Shown one piece after another: positions 25,319-33,007 of a stretch of 64,000 nucleotides of DNA. The DNA is taken from the NCBI GenBank assembly GCA_023663905.1, contig JAMPGO010000002.1, positions 1 to 64,000 on the forward strand, written 5' to 3'. The first letter of the stretch is position 1. Each line of letters begins with the position of its first letter. The notes beneath the pieces are model-generated. The model had not been told where the DNA came from and did no database searches. It worked only from the letters and a program-made list of their open reading frames with translations. Source of the DNA: Ruminococcus flavefaciens (GTDB lineage Bacteria; Bacillota; Clostridia; Oscillospirales; Ruminococcaceae). The translations under genes were made by a program, and so were the position numbers.

Positions 25319-25328
25319 ATAATGCACA

Positions 25329-25988
25329 TCAGAGATATGAAAAATCCCTGTTCATATCGGTAATAAATTCGGGGTTATCCTTCCTCATAAGCTCAATCAG
25401 AACCTGTATATTGCCGATGTCCTCTTTGATTGCGTTCAGCTCCGATTCTGTTATTCCCACAAACTGGACGAATCCGACTTTGCCATTAACAGTATCGAGC
25501 GTATCAGCCGATGTATCGGCAACTGTGATAAGGGCGGTAATCTTTGAATCCGTCCCTATATGCAGTGGTGTGCCGTTACCCGGCACGCATTCTTCGGGGT
25601 CATAATAATTCTTGGTTCTGAACGTATATCGGGCAAGATTTGACAGCATATCCATTGCCCATATACAATCCTCCGCATTATCAGCCTTCAGCTTTATGGT
25701 CATTTCATAGCCCCATTTGCTGTATTCCTCACCGAACGCTTCTTCATCCGCATACAGCTCGCTCATACCGAAAGTAACGATATGCTGATAGCCTTTTCCC
25801 GAATCATAGGCGGAAAAACCGTCAAGAAACTCATCTCCGCCACATATTGCCCTTGACTGAATGCCTGTAGCATAGTGAGCAGGCTTAACAGCGGGATAAA
25901 TCCGCTCAAATTCAGCTTCTATCGCATCCCAGCCCGGTGACCATTCGCAGTCCTCGTTCTTTTTCCTGATATATTCTTCTTTAGTCAT
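25329..25988 (-). CDS. Suppressor-of-fused (SUFU) domain protein
   Basis: Protein of 219 aa with the bacterial SUFU domain pattern: PGWDAIEAEFERIYP at the N-terminus, GYQHIVTFGMSELY, GYEMTIKLKA, and FVQFVGITESEL near the end. Bacterial SUFU proteins are often immunity proteins or of unknown role. It lies 5 nt after metK, so it would share the SAM-controlled transcript; no toxin gene is adjacent. Confidence 0.8.
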   Translation of the reverse strand: MTKEEYIRKKNEDCEWSPGWDAIEAEFERIYPAVKPAHYATGIQSRAICGGDEFLDGFSAYDSGKGYQHIVTFGMSELYADEEAFGEEYSKWGYEMTIKLKADNAEDCIWAMDMLSNLARYTFRTKNYYDPEECVPGNGTPLHIGTDSKITALITVADTSADTLDTVNGKVGFVQFVGITESELNAIKEDIGNIQVLIELMRKDNPEFITDMNRDFSYL

Positions 25989-25993
25989 ATTTT

Positions 25994-27181
25994 TTACTTG
26001 TTGAGAGCCGATTTCAGGGCTTCTGTCCTGTCAGTCTTTTCCCAAGCAACACCTAAATCCTCACGTCCCATATGACCGTATGCGGCAAGCTGTCTGTACT
26101 GCGGTTTTCTGAGGTTGAGCATTTCAATAATAGCTGACGGTCTGAGGTCGAACACTTCTGAAACAGCCTCGGAAAGTGCGTTTTCATCTGCCTTGCCTGT
26201 GCCGAATGTATCAACGAGAATCGAAATCGGCTTTGCCACACCGATAGCGTATGAGAGCTGAACCTCGCACTTGTCGGCAAGTCCTGCGGCAACGATATTC
26301 TTTGCGATATATCTTGCGACATATGCTGCGCTTCTGTCAACCTTCGTCGGGTCTTTTCCGCTGAATGCTCCACCGCCGTGACGTGAATAACCGCCGTATG
26401 TATCAACGATGATTTTACGTCCCGTGAGACCGCTGTCACCCTGCGGACCGCCTACTACAAAGCGACCTGTGGGATTGATATAAATCTTTGTATTCTCGTC
26501 CATAAGTTCAGCAGGAATAACTTCACGGATAACCAAATCCTCGATGTCACGGCGGAGCTGTTCAAGAGAAACGTCTGCCGAGTGCTGTGACGATACAACT
26601 ACAGCGTCAACTCTGACGGGCTTGTCATCGTGGTATTCAACAGTAACCTGCGATTTGCCGTCGGGACGGAGATAGCGGAGTGTGCCGTCCTTGCGTACCT
26701 CAGTAAGCTTGAGCGCAAGTTTGTGTGCGAGAGAAATCGGGAGAGGCATAAGCTCGGGAGTCTCATTGCACGCATAGCCGAACATAATACCCTGGTCGCC
26801 TGCACCGTTTGAAAGACCGTCGCTGTCGCTGTTCTGCTCACGGTATTCGTAAGCCTCGTTAACACCCATAGCAATGTCGGGCGACTGCTCATCGATTGAA
26901 GTGAGTACGGCGCAGGTGTGAGCGTCAAAGCCGTATTTAGCACGGTCATAGCCGATGTCGGCAACAACATTGCGGGCAATTTTCGGAATATCCACGTCTG
27001 CCTTTGTGGAAATCTCACCCATACACATAATCATACCTGTTGTTACAACTGTCTCGCAGGCAACACGGGAATACTCGTCCTGCTCCAGCATAGCGTCAAG
27101 TACAGCGTCTGAAATCTGGTCGCATATTTTATCGGGATGACCCTCTGTTACAGATTCAGAAGTAAAAAAAACTTTTTTCAT
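25994..27181 (-). CDS. metK: S-adenosylmethionine synthetase
   Basis: Protein of 395 aa; makes SAM from methionine and ATP in the cytosol. Family motifs seen: [20 protein letters not shown] near the start, [12 protein letters not shown] and the [16 protein letters not shown] loop. GGAGG nine bases before the ATG at 27181 fixes the start; an in-frame extension of 24 codons reaches into the riboswitch terminator and is rejected. Controlled by the SAM riboswitch directly upstream, which should switch the gene off when SAM is high. Confidence 0.96.
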   Translation of the reverse strand: MKKVFFTSESVTEGHPDKICDQISDAVLDAMLEQDEYSRVACETVVTTGMIMCMGEISTKADVDIPKIARNVVADIGYDRAKYGFDAHTCAVLTSIDEQSPDIAMGVNEAYEYREQNSDSDGLSNGAGDQGIMFGYACNETPELMPLPISLAHKLALKLTEVRKDGTLRYLRPDGKSQVTVEYHDDKPVRVDAVVVSSQHSADVSLEQLRRDIEDLVIREVIPAELMDENTKIYINPTGRFVVGGPQGDSGLTGRKIIVDTYGGYSRHGGGAFSGKDPTKVDRSAAYVARYIAKNIVAAGLADKCEVQLSYAIGVAKPISILVDTFGTGKADENALSEAVSEVFDLRPSAIIEMLNLRKPQYRQLAAYGHMGREDLGVAWEKTDRTEALKSALNK

Positions 27182-27204
27182 ATATTTTGACCTCCATTGA
27201 AAAT

Positions 27205-27230
27205 AAAAAAAGCACTCCGTCCGGAGCGCT
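27205..27230 (-). terminator. Riboswitch-controlled terminator before metK
   Basis: Minus strand AGCGCTCC-GGAC-GGAGTGCT followed by TTTTTT, 20 nt after the aptamer. Confidence 0.85.
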
Positions 27231-27248
27231 TTGATTTCTGTAAAAATC

Positions 27249-27342
27249 CTCATCTTCCGGAAATAAAACCGCAGGATTTAGCACCTTGATAGTCAGGTTG
27301 CCGGGCTTCACAGGACCTGTTTCCTCCACCACTCTTGATAAG
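27249..27342 (-). promoter_or_regulatory. SAM-I (S-box) riboswitch aptamer
   Basis: The minus strand shows the conserved S-box sequence in order: CTTATCAAGAG-GGTGGAGG, TGAAGCCCGGCAACC, AAGGTGCTAA-TCC and a closing GATGAG that pairs with CTTATC (P1). With the downstream terminator it forms a SAM-off switch for metK and the SUFU gene. Confidence 0.95.
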
Positions 27343-27358
27343 GTTATATTATGCTAAC

Positions 27359-27387
27359 ATTATATCACAAAAATCCGCATTTGTCAA
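27359..27387 (-). promoter_or_regulatory. Promoter of metK
   Basis: Minus strand TTGACA (27387-27382), 17-bp spacer, TATAAT (27364-27359) with TGTG extended -10; aptamer starts about 17 nt later. Confidence 0.85.
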
Positions 27388-27452
27388 TAGGTTATGCAAA
27401 AAATATTCAGTATACGAAAAATTTCATCAAATTATCACAGAATTATCACGCA

Positions 27453-27475
27453 TTTTTTTTTTTTTTTTTTTTTTT
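27453..27475. repeat. Homopolymer run of 23 T
   Basis: Uninterrupted T23 about 40 bp upstream of the start codon of the small membrane protein gene. The only such run in the window. Confidence 0.95.
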
Positions 27476-27517
27476 GTAGAATTGACACAATGGTTTAAAA
27501 TGGAAGGAGATTTTTAT

Positions 27518-27970
27518 ATGATTCACGCTATTCTTGAAATCATAATGCTTTTTGTAGTGTGCATACTGCTGACCCTGCCACCGCTTTTGGCATACATATT
27601 AAAGGCAACAGAAGAAGATATACCGATTATGATATTCCACATTCTGTCGCTCGGAGTTACTGTACTCAACGCATTGCTTATTATATTCCTTGATATAGGA
27701 ATAGGCTGGAAAATATTATTTTTCATCTTAATTCTTTTGCTGAGAAAATTACCGCTTACGCTGACATTCCCATATCTTATGAACTGTATGTTTCCCGGAG
27801 CAGTTGAAACAGCTCTGGACAACCATTTTCTCCCGACATTGTGGCTCTCCAATAAAGTATATATGATGTCCGAACTCACACGTCCTGACATCGGAAGTAA
27901 AATTGTACTGTTTATATTCTGCATACTGATTCTTCTCGCATTTATAAATGTCAATATTGATATGGATTAA
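27518..27970 (+). CDS. Hypothetical polytopic membrane protein
   Basis: Protein of 150 aa, almost entirely hydrophobic, with about four transmembrane segments and no motif that I recognise. GGAAGGAGA at 27502-27510 fixes the ATG at 27518; a longer frame from 27335 would read through the T23 run as poly-Phe and is rejected. No classical promoter with correct spacing is seen: TTGACA at 27482 has only 8 bp before TAAAAT. A terminator follows the stop. Confidence 0.6.
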   Translation: MIHAILEIIMLFVVCILLTLPPLLAYILKATEEDIPIMIFHILSLGVTVLNALLIIFLDIGIGWKILFFILILLLRKLPLTLTFPYLMNCMFPGAVETALDNHFLPTLWLSNKVYMMSELTRPDIGSKIVLFIFCILILLAFINVNIDMD

Positions 27971-27973
27971 AAC

Positions 27974-28003
27974 AAAAAGCCTGTCCGCACGGACAGGTTT
28001 TTT
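27974..28003. terminator. Bidirectional terminator
   Basis: CCTGTCCG-CA-CGGACAGG with A5 and T6 flanks between convergent genes. Confidence 0.85.
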
Positions 28004-28008
28004 GCGTA

Positions 28009-28695
28009 TTATATACCCTGACGTTTCTGCATTTTCCTCCAGCTTATAAAGCCGTATATATCATTCACAAGGAAAATCACGAAGCAGACAACAACGGATA
28101 TGTACGATATATCGGCAAACGAGGCTAAAATCCACATAACAATAAGCACAATATCGTTAAGGGCATATGCCAGCGCAAAAAGCGGACTTCTTCTGGCTGT
28201 CAGGAAAATCGCCATAAAGCTCGTCGTGACCGATATGGTGCTTGGGATTATATTCGCCGTGTGAAGTGCCGAAAGAATGAAGTAGAAAATCAGCGTGACG
28301 ACCGCCGTAAGAATAATCATAAGCGCAATATCAACCGCCCTGAGCCTGTTTACCTGCACCTCCGATTTATTGCCGTTATACGGATTCCTCAGCCACGATA
28401 TGAGCGAGAAAACCGCCATAGGCGCTGTCATTCCGAGATATGTAATCATCTCGCCGTAATATGCGAAGCCGAACGAGATTATTCCGTAAAACACGCTGAA
28501 AATCACGCAGAGAAGCTGTCCTACGGGATTGCCCTTTGCGTTGAATATCAGCGACGTTACACCAATCAGCGAAGCCAGCAGGGTCGTAATATTTTTCCTG
28601 TCAAAAATGATAAAAGATATGACTATTGCGGTGACGGATACAGTCCACAGCGTGATTTCCGCCTTTGTGAAGTAATTAAGTTTTTTCAGTATCAT
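28009..28695 (-). CDS. pnuC: Nicotinamide mononucleotide/riboside transporter PnuC
   Basis: Protein of 228 aa with seven hydrophobic segments; the PnuC signatures LICVIFSVFYGIISF-like block and the WILASF...NDIYGFISWRKM C-terminus are present. PnuC takes up nicotinamide riboside by facilitated diffusion for NAD synthesis; related PnuT proteins carry thiamine, so the substrate is probable rather than proven. GAGGGAGG precedes the ATG. The gene has its own promoter and an attenuator-like leader. Confidence 0.9.
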   Translation of the reverse strand: MILKKLNYFTKAEITLWTVSVTAIVISFIIFDRKNITTLLASLIGVTSLIFNAKGNPVGQLLCVIFSVFYGIISFGFAYYGEMITYLGMTAPMAVFSLISWLRNPYNGNKSEVQVNRLRAVDIALMIILTAVVTLIFYFILSALHTANIIPSTISVTTSFMAIFLTARRSPLFALAYALNDIVLIVMWILASFADISYISVVVCFVIFLVNDIYGFISWRKMQKRQGI

Positions 28696-28795
28696 AAAAT
28701 TCCTCCCTCAAAAAAACAAGCACCCGTTTACACATCTTCAAAGACCTAACGACGTGTAACGAATGCTCTCTACCCGGTGGCAGACTATTTATTGC
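28696..28795 (-). promoter_or_regulatory. Attenuator-type leader of pnuC (riboswitch class not recognised)
   Basis: About 100 nt of leader. The 5' end can form GGCA/TGCC, followed by CACCGGGTAGAGAGC. The 3' half forms a long hairpin (GCATTCGTTACAC at 28766-28754 with GTGTAAACGGGTGC at 28733-28720, two G-U pairs and a bulge) followed by TTGTTTTTTT (28719-28710), directly before the GAGGGAGG ribosome site. The layout promoter - structured element - terminator - RBS is that of a transcriptional riboswitch or attenuator. I could not match it to the TPP, THF, preQ1, SAM or other common classes by eye. Confidence 0.6.
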
Positions 28796-28801
28796 CGGAT
28801 T

Positions 28802-28830
28802 ATTATACCACATTAACAGCGGAATGTCAA
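28802..28830 (-). promoter_or_regulatory. Promoter of pnuC
   Basis: Minus strand TTGACA (28830-28825), 17-bp spacer with TGTGG before TATAAT (28807-28802). Confidence 0.85.
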
Positions 28831-28844
28831 TAGCTCGGGAGAAA

Positions 28845-29132
28845 TTAAATATTTTTATCAACAGAAAGTCGGTTTTTCATAATCTTTACAGATTTTATTA
28901 TAATCACAGCGCTGTAAACACCCACTGATAGCATAGAAATCCTAGAGAAAAAGAATCCTATTGTATGTCTTATCGGAATAACAATACCCAGCCAGCATAC
29001 AACAGAAAGAATTATTGAAATGACAGGGTGTACCTTTTTCTTTACAAAAACAAAAGCCAAAACCGCACTTGCAATTCCTGTAAGAAACATTACTCCTAAA
29101 ACAGCTAAAAATGTAGTAACAACTTCGTCCAT
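28845..29132 (-). CDS. Small hypothetical membrane protein
   Basis: Protein of 95 aa with three transmembrane segments (about 5-28, 35-57, 66-83) and a basic C-terminus. No family recognised. TAGGAGGG before the ATG supports it as a real gene. It lies 29 nt after the AraC-type regulator, in the same direction, and its end lies only 14 nt from the pnuC -35. Confidence 0.6.
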   Translation of the reverse strand: MDEVVTTFLAVLGVMFLTGIASAVLAFVFVKKKVHPVISIILSVVCWLGIVIPIRHTIGFFFSRISMLSVGVYSAVIIIKSVKIMKNRLSVDKNI

Positions 29133-29161
29133 TATTTACCCTCCTAAATATAATTTATATA

Positions 29162-29923
29162 TCAGCTCTTCTTTCTGTAGCCTGTGGGAGTAACTCCCAC
29201 GATTTTCTTAAACTGCCGCATAAAATGCTCCTCGTTCTCGTAACCGCACATCGCCGAAACCTGCGAGACCGTACAGCCTGTTTCGCTTAGGATTTCCTTC
29301 GCCTTCTCAATTTTTCCGCTGATTACATCCGTCATACACGATACGCCGAAAATCTCACGGTAGACGTGCTGGAAATATGAGCGTGACATATTGACATAAG
29401 CCGACATCGTATCGACGTTCCACTTCATCTGCGGATTGCGGTAAATCTTTTCACGGAGTTCAATAAGCGAGCTGAAATGCGGTTCTGCCGATGTCTGTAT
29501 ATTCTCTCTGTGCGTACAGCTTTCCGCCACTTTCATAAGCAGGGTTTTCATCATAAAATCAAGCATTTTTATCCGCCTGCCGTTCATAGAATAAAACTCC
29601 GCCGTGATATTCCTGATAATCTGGCTTATAAAATCGCTGTCGGAATTGGCTGTCGGGGTATTGAAATCAAGCTCAGCGTCAAGAAAATCCGTATCATTAT
29701 CAGCCTCAAAGCAAATCCAGTCGCACACAAGAAAATCGTCTGCCGTCGAATAATCAACGGAAACCGTGCCGTCGTATATTATAATTGTATTCTTCGGCAT
29801 AACCTCACCGCCTATGCGGATTCTGCTCCGTGACAGCACGAACAGGAAGATATTTTTCCTGTCGGACTTGTAATTATAACCGCTGTCGTAAATGCAGTTC
29901 CAGCCGACTGAAACTATATTCAA
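29162..29923 (-). CDS. AraC-family transcriptional regulator
   Basis: Protein of 253 aa. An N-terminal cupin-like sensing half leads to a C-terminal double helix-turn-helix: WNVDTMSAYVNMSRSYFQHVYREIFG and TVSQVSAMCGYENEEHFMRQFKKIVGVTPTGYRK. The start is a TTG with AAGGAG seven bases upstream, where the ribosome site overlaps the stop codon of mpg. The effector is unknown; sugar sensing is usual for this architecture. Its targets cannot be told from position. Confidence 0.85.
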   Translation of the reverse strand: MNIVSVGWNCIYDSGYNYKSDRKNIFLFVLSRSRIRIGGEVMPKNTIIIYDGTVSVDYSTADDFLVCDWICFEADNDTDFLDAELDFNTPTANSDSDFISQIIRNITAEFYSMNGRRIKMLDFMMKTLLMKVAESCTHRENIQTSAEPHFSSLIELREKIYRNPQMKWNVDTMSAYVNMSRSYFQHVYREIFGVSCMTDVISGKIEKAKEILSETGCTVSQVSAMCGYENEEHFMRQFKKIVGVTPTGYRKKS

Positions 29924-29927
29924 ATAA

Positions 29928-30440
29928 TCACTCCTTTTCGGCTATATACCGCCATTTCTTATTGCGCCAGTATTCGCCTGCATAATCAATTCCCACACGT
30001 GGCGCAGTTTTTATCTTCGCAACAAATCCGTCGTCCTCAATCCTGATTTTATCGTTACCGCAGATTTTTTCGCCGTTAAAACTGCCGTCAATTTGCAGAT
30101 ATTTCGTCAATTTGGCAGGACCGTTATGCACATCCCCGCACCTTATCAGTATACCTTGTGGCTGACCCTTTTCGCCCGTAATCACGTTCATAAGCCAGTG
30201 CATACCGTAGCAGAGATAGACGTAAATCAGACCGCTTTCGCCGTAAAGAATCTCCGTCCGCTTAGTCCTGCCCTTTGAAGCGTGACAAGCCTTGTCCTCC
30301 TCGCCACGGTACACCTCAACCTCCGCAATACGCTCACGGATTTCAGTTCCGTCATCAAGCGTGCGGACGATAATCTTCCCGACAAGCTCAGGAGCGACTT
30401 CCGGAGCATCACGGTGAAAAAATTTTTCTGTAAGAACCAT
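29928..30440 (-). CDS. mpg: 3-methyladenine DNA glycosylase (AAG/MPG family)
   Basis: Protein of 170 aa, a little shorter than usual for the family. The AAG core is visible: AEVEVYRGEEDKACHASKG with the catalytic Glu, GLIYVYLCYGMHWLMNV and GILIR. It removes alkylated purines to start base excision repair. Two nt separate it from rqcH, so it is in the same operon. Confidence 0.9.
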   Translation of the reverse strand: MVLTEKFFHRDAPEVAPELVGKIIVRTLDDGTEIRERIAEVEVYRGEEDKACHASKGRTKRTEILYGESGLIYVYLCYGMHWLMNVITGEKGQPQGILIRCGDVHNGPAKLTKYLQIDGSFNGEKICGNDKIRIEDDGFVAKIKTAPRVGIDYAGEYWRNKKWRYIAEKE

Positions 30441-30442
30441 AA

Positions 30443-32182
30443 TTATACCCTCAGTTTATTTTCAAGTTCCTCATCCGGCTTGACAAATGCGGTCTTATAA
30501 TTGGTGAAAATCACTTTGCCCGGCTTTGCACCTGACGGCTTCTTGACGTACCTTGTAAGGCAGTAATCAACAGGCACAAGGTCGGAGCTTCGTCCCTTGC
30601 TGTTGAATGCCGCAATAACCGCCGCCTCTTCAATCGTCCTGTCAGGCGGAGTTTCGCCGTCCGTGACTATTATAACGTGCGAGCCTGTTATATTCTGCGT
30701 ATGAAGCCATATGTCCGATTTTTCGGCGAATTTAAGCGATAATCGGTCGTTCTGGTGATTGTTTCTGCCGACAAGAATCGTGTAGCCGTCGCTTGATTTA
30801 TACTCCAGCGGAGGAAGTGCCTTAGGCGGTTTGGATTTATTTCCGCCCGATTTTATATAGCCCTGTTCACGGAGTTCAAGCCTCAGCTGGATTATATCAT
30901 TCTCGGAATCCGCACGTGTAAGAGAATCAAAAACGCTGTCAAGATACTGTAATTCCTCCTCGCCTTTTTCAATCTGAACGGCAAGCTTCTCCTCCGCTGT
31001 AACACATTTTTTATACTCGCTGTAATAATACTGTGCGTTCTGCGACGGTGTTTTTCGCACATCAAGCTCAATGGTAATCTCGGGATTGCTCTCGTCATAA
31101 AAATTGATTACAGTCGCCGATAAATCGCCCTTTTTTATGCAGTACATATTTGCGGAAATCAAATCACCGCAAAGCTTGTAATACTCTTTCTCGGCGCATT
31201 CCGCAAGCTCCTGTTTCTGCACGGCGATACGTCGGGAGGTTCGCTCCGTGAGGTTAACCAACAGCTTGAAAAGGTCGTTTGCACGCTGTTTCGTCCGCAC
31301 AACCCTGTCCCTTTCGCAGTAAAAATAGTCCAGAAGCTCCGAAGCCGTTGCAATCTCCTTGGTGTACATAAGATTTCCGAACTGGCTGAGCCTTATAAAA
31401 GAAAAATCTTTTAACATACCCTCTTTTGTACTCGCAGCCGAAAAACAGCACTTGCCGTTAATAAGCTGGTCACGTGTTTTCTTGATGATAAAAAGCAGTC
31501 TGTCGAGCTGGTCGCCGTCAATCGTATCGCTTTGCAGATGACTGCCACGACCTGCAAAAAACGTCCATTCCCTTGCGAGAACAGGCGAAATACCCTCGAA
31601 AACACGTATCAGAGCCTTTGACAGCTCCGCAGGATTGGTCTCCCGAAGCCGTTCGGTAATCTCCTCCTGTTCAGCCGTCAGAAAATTCAGGCGGTCGTCT
31701 CTCGGCGGAAGCGTATATTTCATTCCCGGAAGCACCATTCTTTCTCTTGACATTTCCTCGTCAACACGCTTGATGCTGTCGATTATACGACCCTCGTCGT
31801 TTATTATAATCAGGTTGGAACAACGTCCCATAATTTCGCAGGCAAGAGTTATTACAACAACGTCGCCCAGCTCGTTCACGCATTCAAAATCCATAAACAG
31901 GATTCTTTCAAGTCCGTCCTGACGGATTGCAATGAGCCTGCCGTTGCCGATTCGCTTACGCAGAAGCATACAGAACATCGGCGGAGTCTGCGGATTATCG
32001 GGCTGTTTCTGCGTTACGTGTACCCTTGCGTTACCTGCGTTTGCCGAAATATAGAGCTTTTTACGGCGGATTGAAATAACAATCTCCTCACGTGAGGGCT
32101 GAGAGATTTTCTCAACACGTCCGCCGACAAGCTCCTGCAATTCATTTTTTACCGCATAAAGAAATGCTCCGTCCAGAGCCAT
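30443..32182 (-). CDS. rqcH: Rqc2 homologue RqcH (NFACT protein, FbpA family)
   Basis: Protein of 579 aa with the N-terminal NFACT-N domain (MALDGAFLYAVKNELQE), a central coiled coil (about 330-440) and the C-terminal NFACT-R domain (SSDGYTILVGRNNHQNDRLSLKFAEKSDIWLHTQNITGSHVII). In Firmicutes RqcH binds stalled 50S subunits and recruits tRNA-Ala to add C-terminal Ala tails that mark nascent chains for degradation. Older annotation calls it fibronectin-binding protein. Confidence 0.93.
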   Translation of the reverse strand: MALDGAFLYAVKNELQELVGGRVEKISQPSREEIVISIRRKKLYISANAGNARVHVTQKQPDNPQTPPMFCMLLRKRIGNGRLIAIRQDGLERILFMDFECVNELGDVVVITLACEIMGRCSNLIIINDEGRIIDSIKRVDEEMSRERMVLPGMKYTLPPRDDRLNFLTAEQEEITERLRETNPAELSKALIRVFEGISPVLAREWTFFAGRGSHLQSDTIDGDQLDRLLFIIKKTRDQLINGKCCFSAASTKEGMLKDFSFIRLSQFGNLMYTKEIATASELLDYFYCERDRVVRTKQRANDLFKLLVNLTERTSRRIAVQKQELAECAEKEYYKLCGDLISANMYCIKKGDLSATVINFYDESNPEITIELDVRKTPSQNAQYYYSEYKKCVTAEEKLAVQIEKGEEELQYLDSVFDSLTRADSENDIIQLRLELREQGYIKSGGNKSKPPKALPPLEYKSSDGYTILVGRNNHQNDRLSLKFAEKSDIWLHTQNITGSHVIIVTDGETPPDRTIEEAAVIAAFNSKGRSSDLVPVDYCLTRYVKKPSGAKPGKVIFTNYKTAFVKPDEELENKLRV

Positions 32183-32186
32183 AAAA

Positions 32187-32999
32187 TCAGTCCTTTGCTA
32201 TTTTTTTATAAGTCAGGATTTCAAAATCCGCCTGTGTTTCGAGAAAATCCAGATTATTAAGGCGCTCCTGCTCGGTCTTTCCCGTCCTGTAATAATACGG
32301 AGTCATCGAAAACAGTCTCTGAATATCCGTGCTGTTATCAATTTTCATAGTGAAGCTCACACGCTCCGCACCTATATGGCGGAATCCGTCAAGCTCATAG
32401 GGCTTTACCTCGTTTCTGTAGGGCGTATCATAGACCGCCTTTTTGAGTTCCCACAGATGATTTTCCGACGGTATAGCCATAATCATAGTGCCGTCGCTTT
32501 TCAGCACACGGCGGTATTCCTCGCCACAGTACGGAGCGAACATCGTGAGCAGAATATCACAGCTTTCCGCCTGCACGGGAATATGAAACACGCTTGCGAC
32601 GGCGAAATTTATATCCGATTTGCGTTTTGAAGCCATTTCAACGGCTTCTTTGGAAATATCAATGCCGTACATCTCAAGTGCGGGATTTTCCGCCCTCACT
32701 GCCGATGTATAGTAACCCTCGCCACAGCCTGCGTCAAGCAATATACCGCCGTTTTCCGAGTATTCCGCAACAGTTCTGCAAACGGATTCACACAACGGCG
32801 AATAATAGCCCTTTTCAAGAAATTCACGTCTCGCCCTCAGCATAAATTTATTATCGCCGTGAACCGCACCGTGCTTTGCAAGCAGAAGATTAACATAACC
32901 GCTTTTCGCCATATCGAAGCTGTGATTTTTCGGGCATACGTAACTTTTTCCCGATATACCTAGCTTTTCACCGCATACGGGACAAATAAACACACTCAT
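32187..32999 (-). CDS. rlmA: 23S rRNA (guanine-N1) methyltransferase, RlmA family
   Basis: Protein of 270 aa. The N-terminal zinc finger CPVCGEKL...CPKNHSFD and SKSGYVNLL-like block (AKSGYVNLLLAKH) are typical of RlmA. The SAM-binding domain follows with LLDAGCGEGYYT. It methylates a guanine of 23S rRNA helix 35 (G745 or G748 in E. coli numbering, subgroup not determined). Confidence 0.9.
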   Translation of the reverse strand: MSVFICPVCGEKLGISGKSYVCPKNHSFDMAKSGYVNLLLAKHGAVHGDNKFMLRARREFLEKGYYSPLCESVCRTVAEYSENGGILLDAGCGEGYYTSAVRAENPALEMYGIDISKEAVEMASKRKSDINFAVASVFHIPVQAESCDILLTMFAPYCGEEYRRVLKSDGTMIMAIPSENHLWELKKAVYDTPYRNEVKPYELDGFRHIGAERVSFTMKIDNSTDIQRLFSMTPYYYRTGKTEQERLNNLDFLETQADFEILTYKKIAKD

Positions 33000-33007
33000 T
33001 CCGCACC

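Noticed and set aside
27182..27253. N-terminal extension of MetK
   Set aside because: It runs into the riboswitch terminator; the family start [10 protein letters not shown] has its own GGAGG site.
27482..27501. TTGACA and TAAAAT before the small membrane protein gene as a promoter
   Set aside because: Only 8 bp separate the two boxes, too short for sigma-A.
27335..27517. N-terminal extension of the small membrane protein through the T23 run
   Set aside because: It would code for poly-Phe, crosses the metK promoter region, and a good ribosome site precedes the ATG at 27518.
28676..28861. 61-aa open frame on the minus strand over the pnuC leader
   Set aside because: It spans the promoter, the terminator hairpin and the pnuC start and has no ribosome site.
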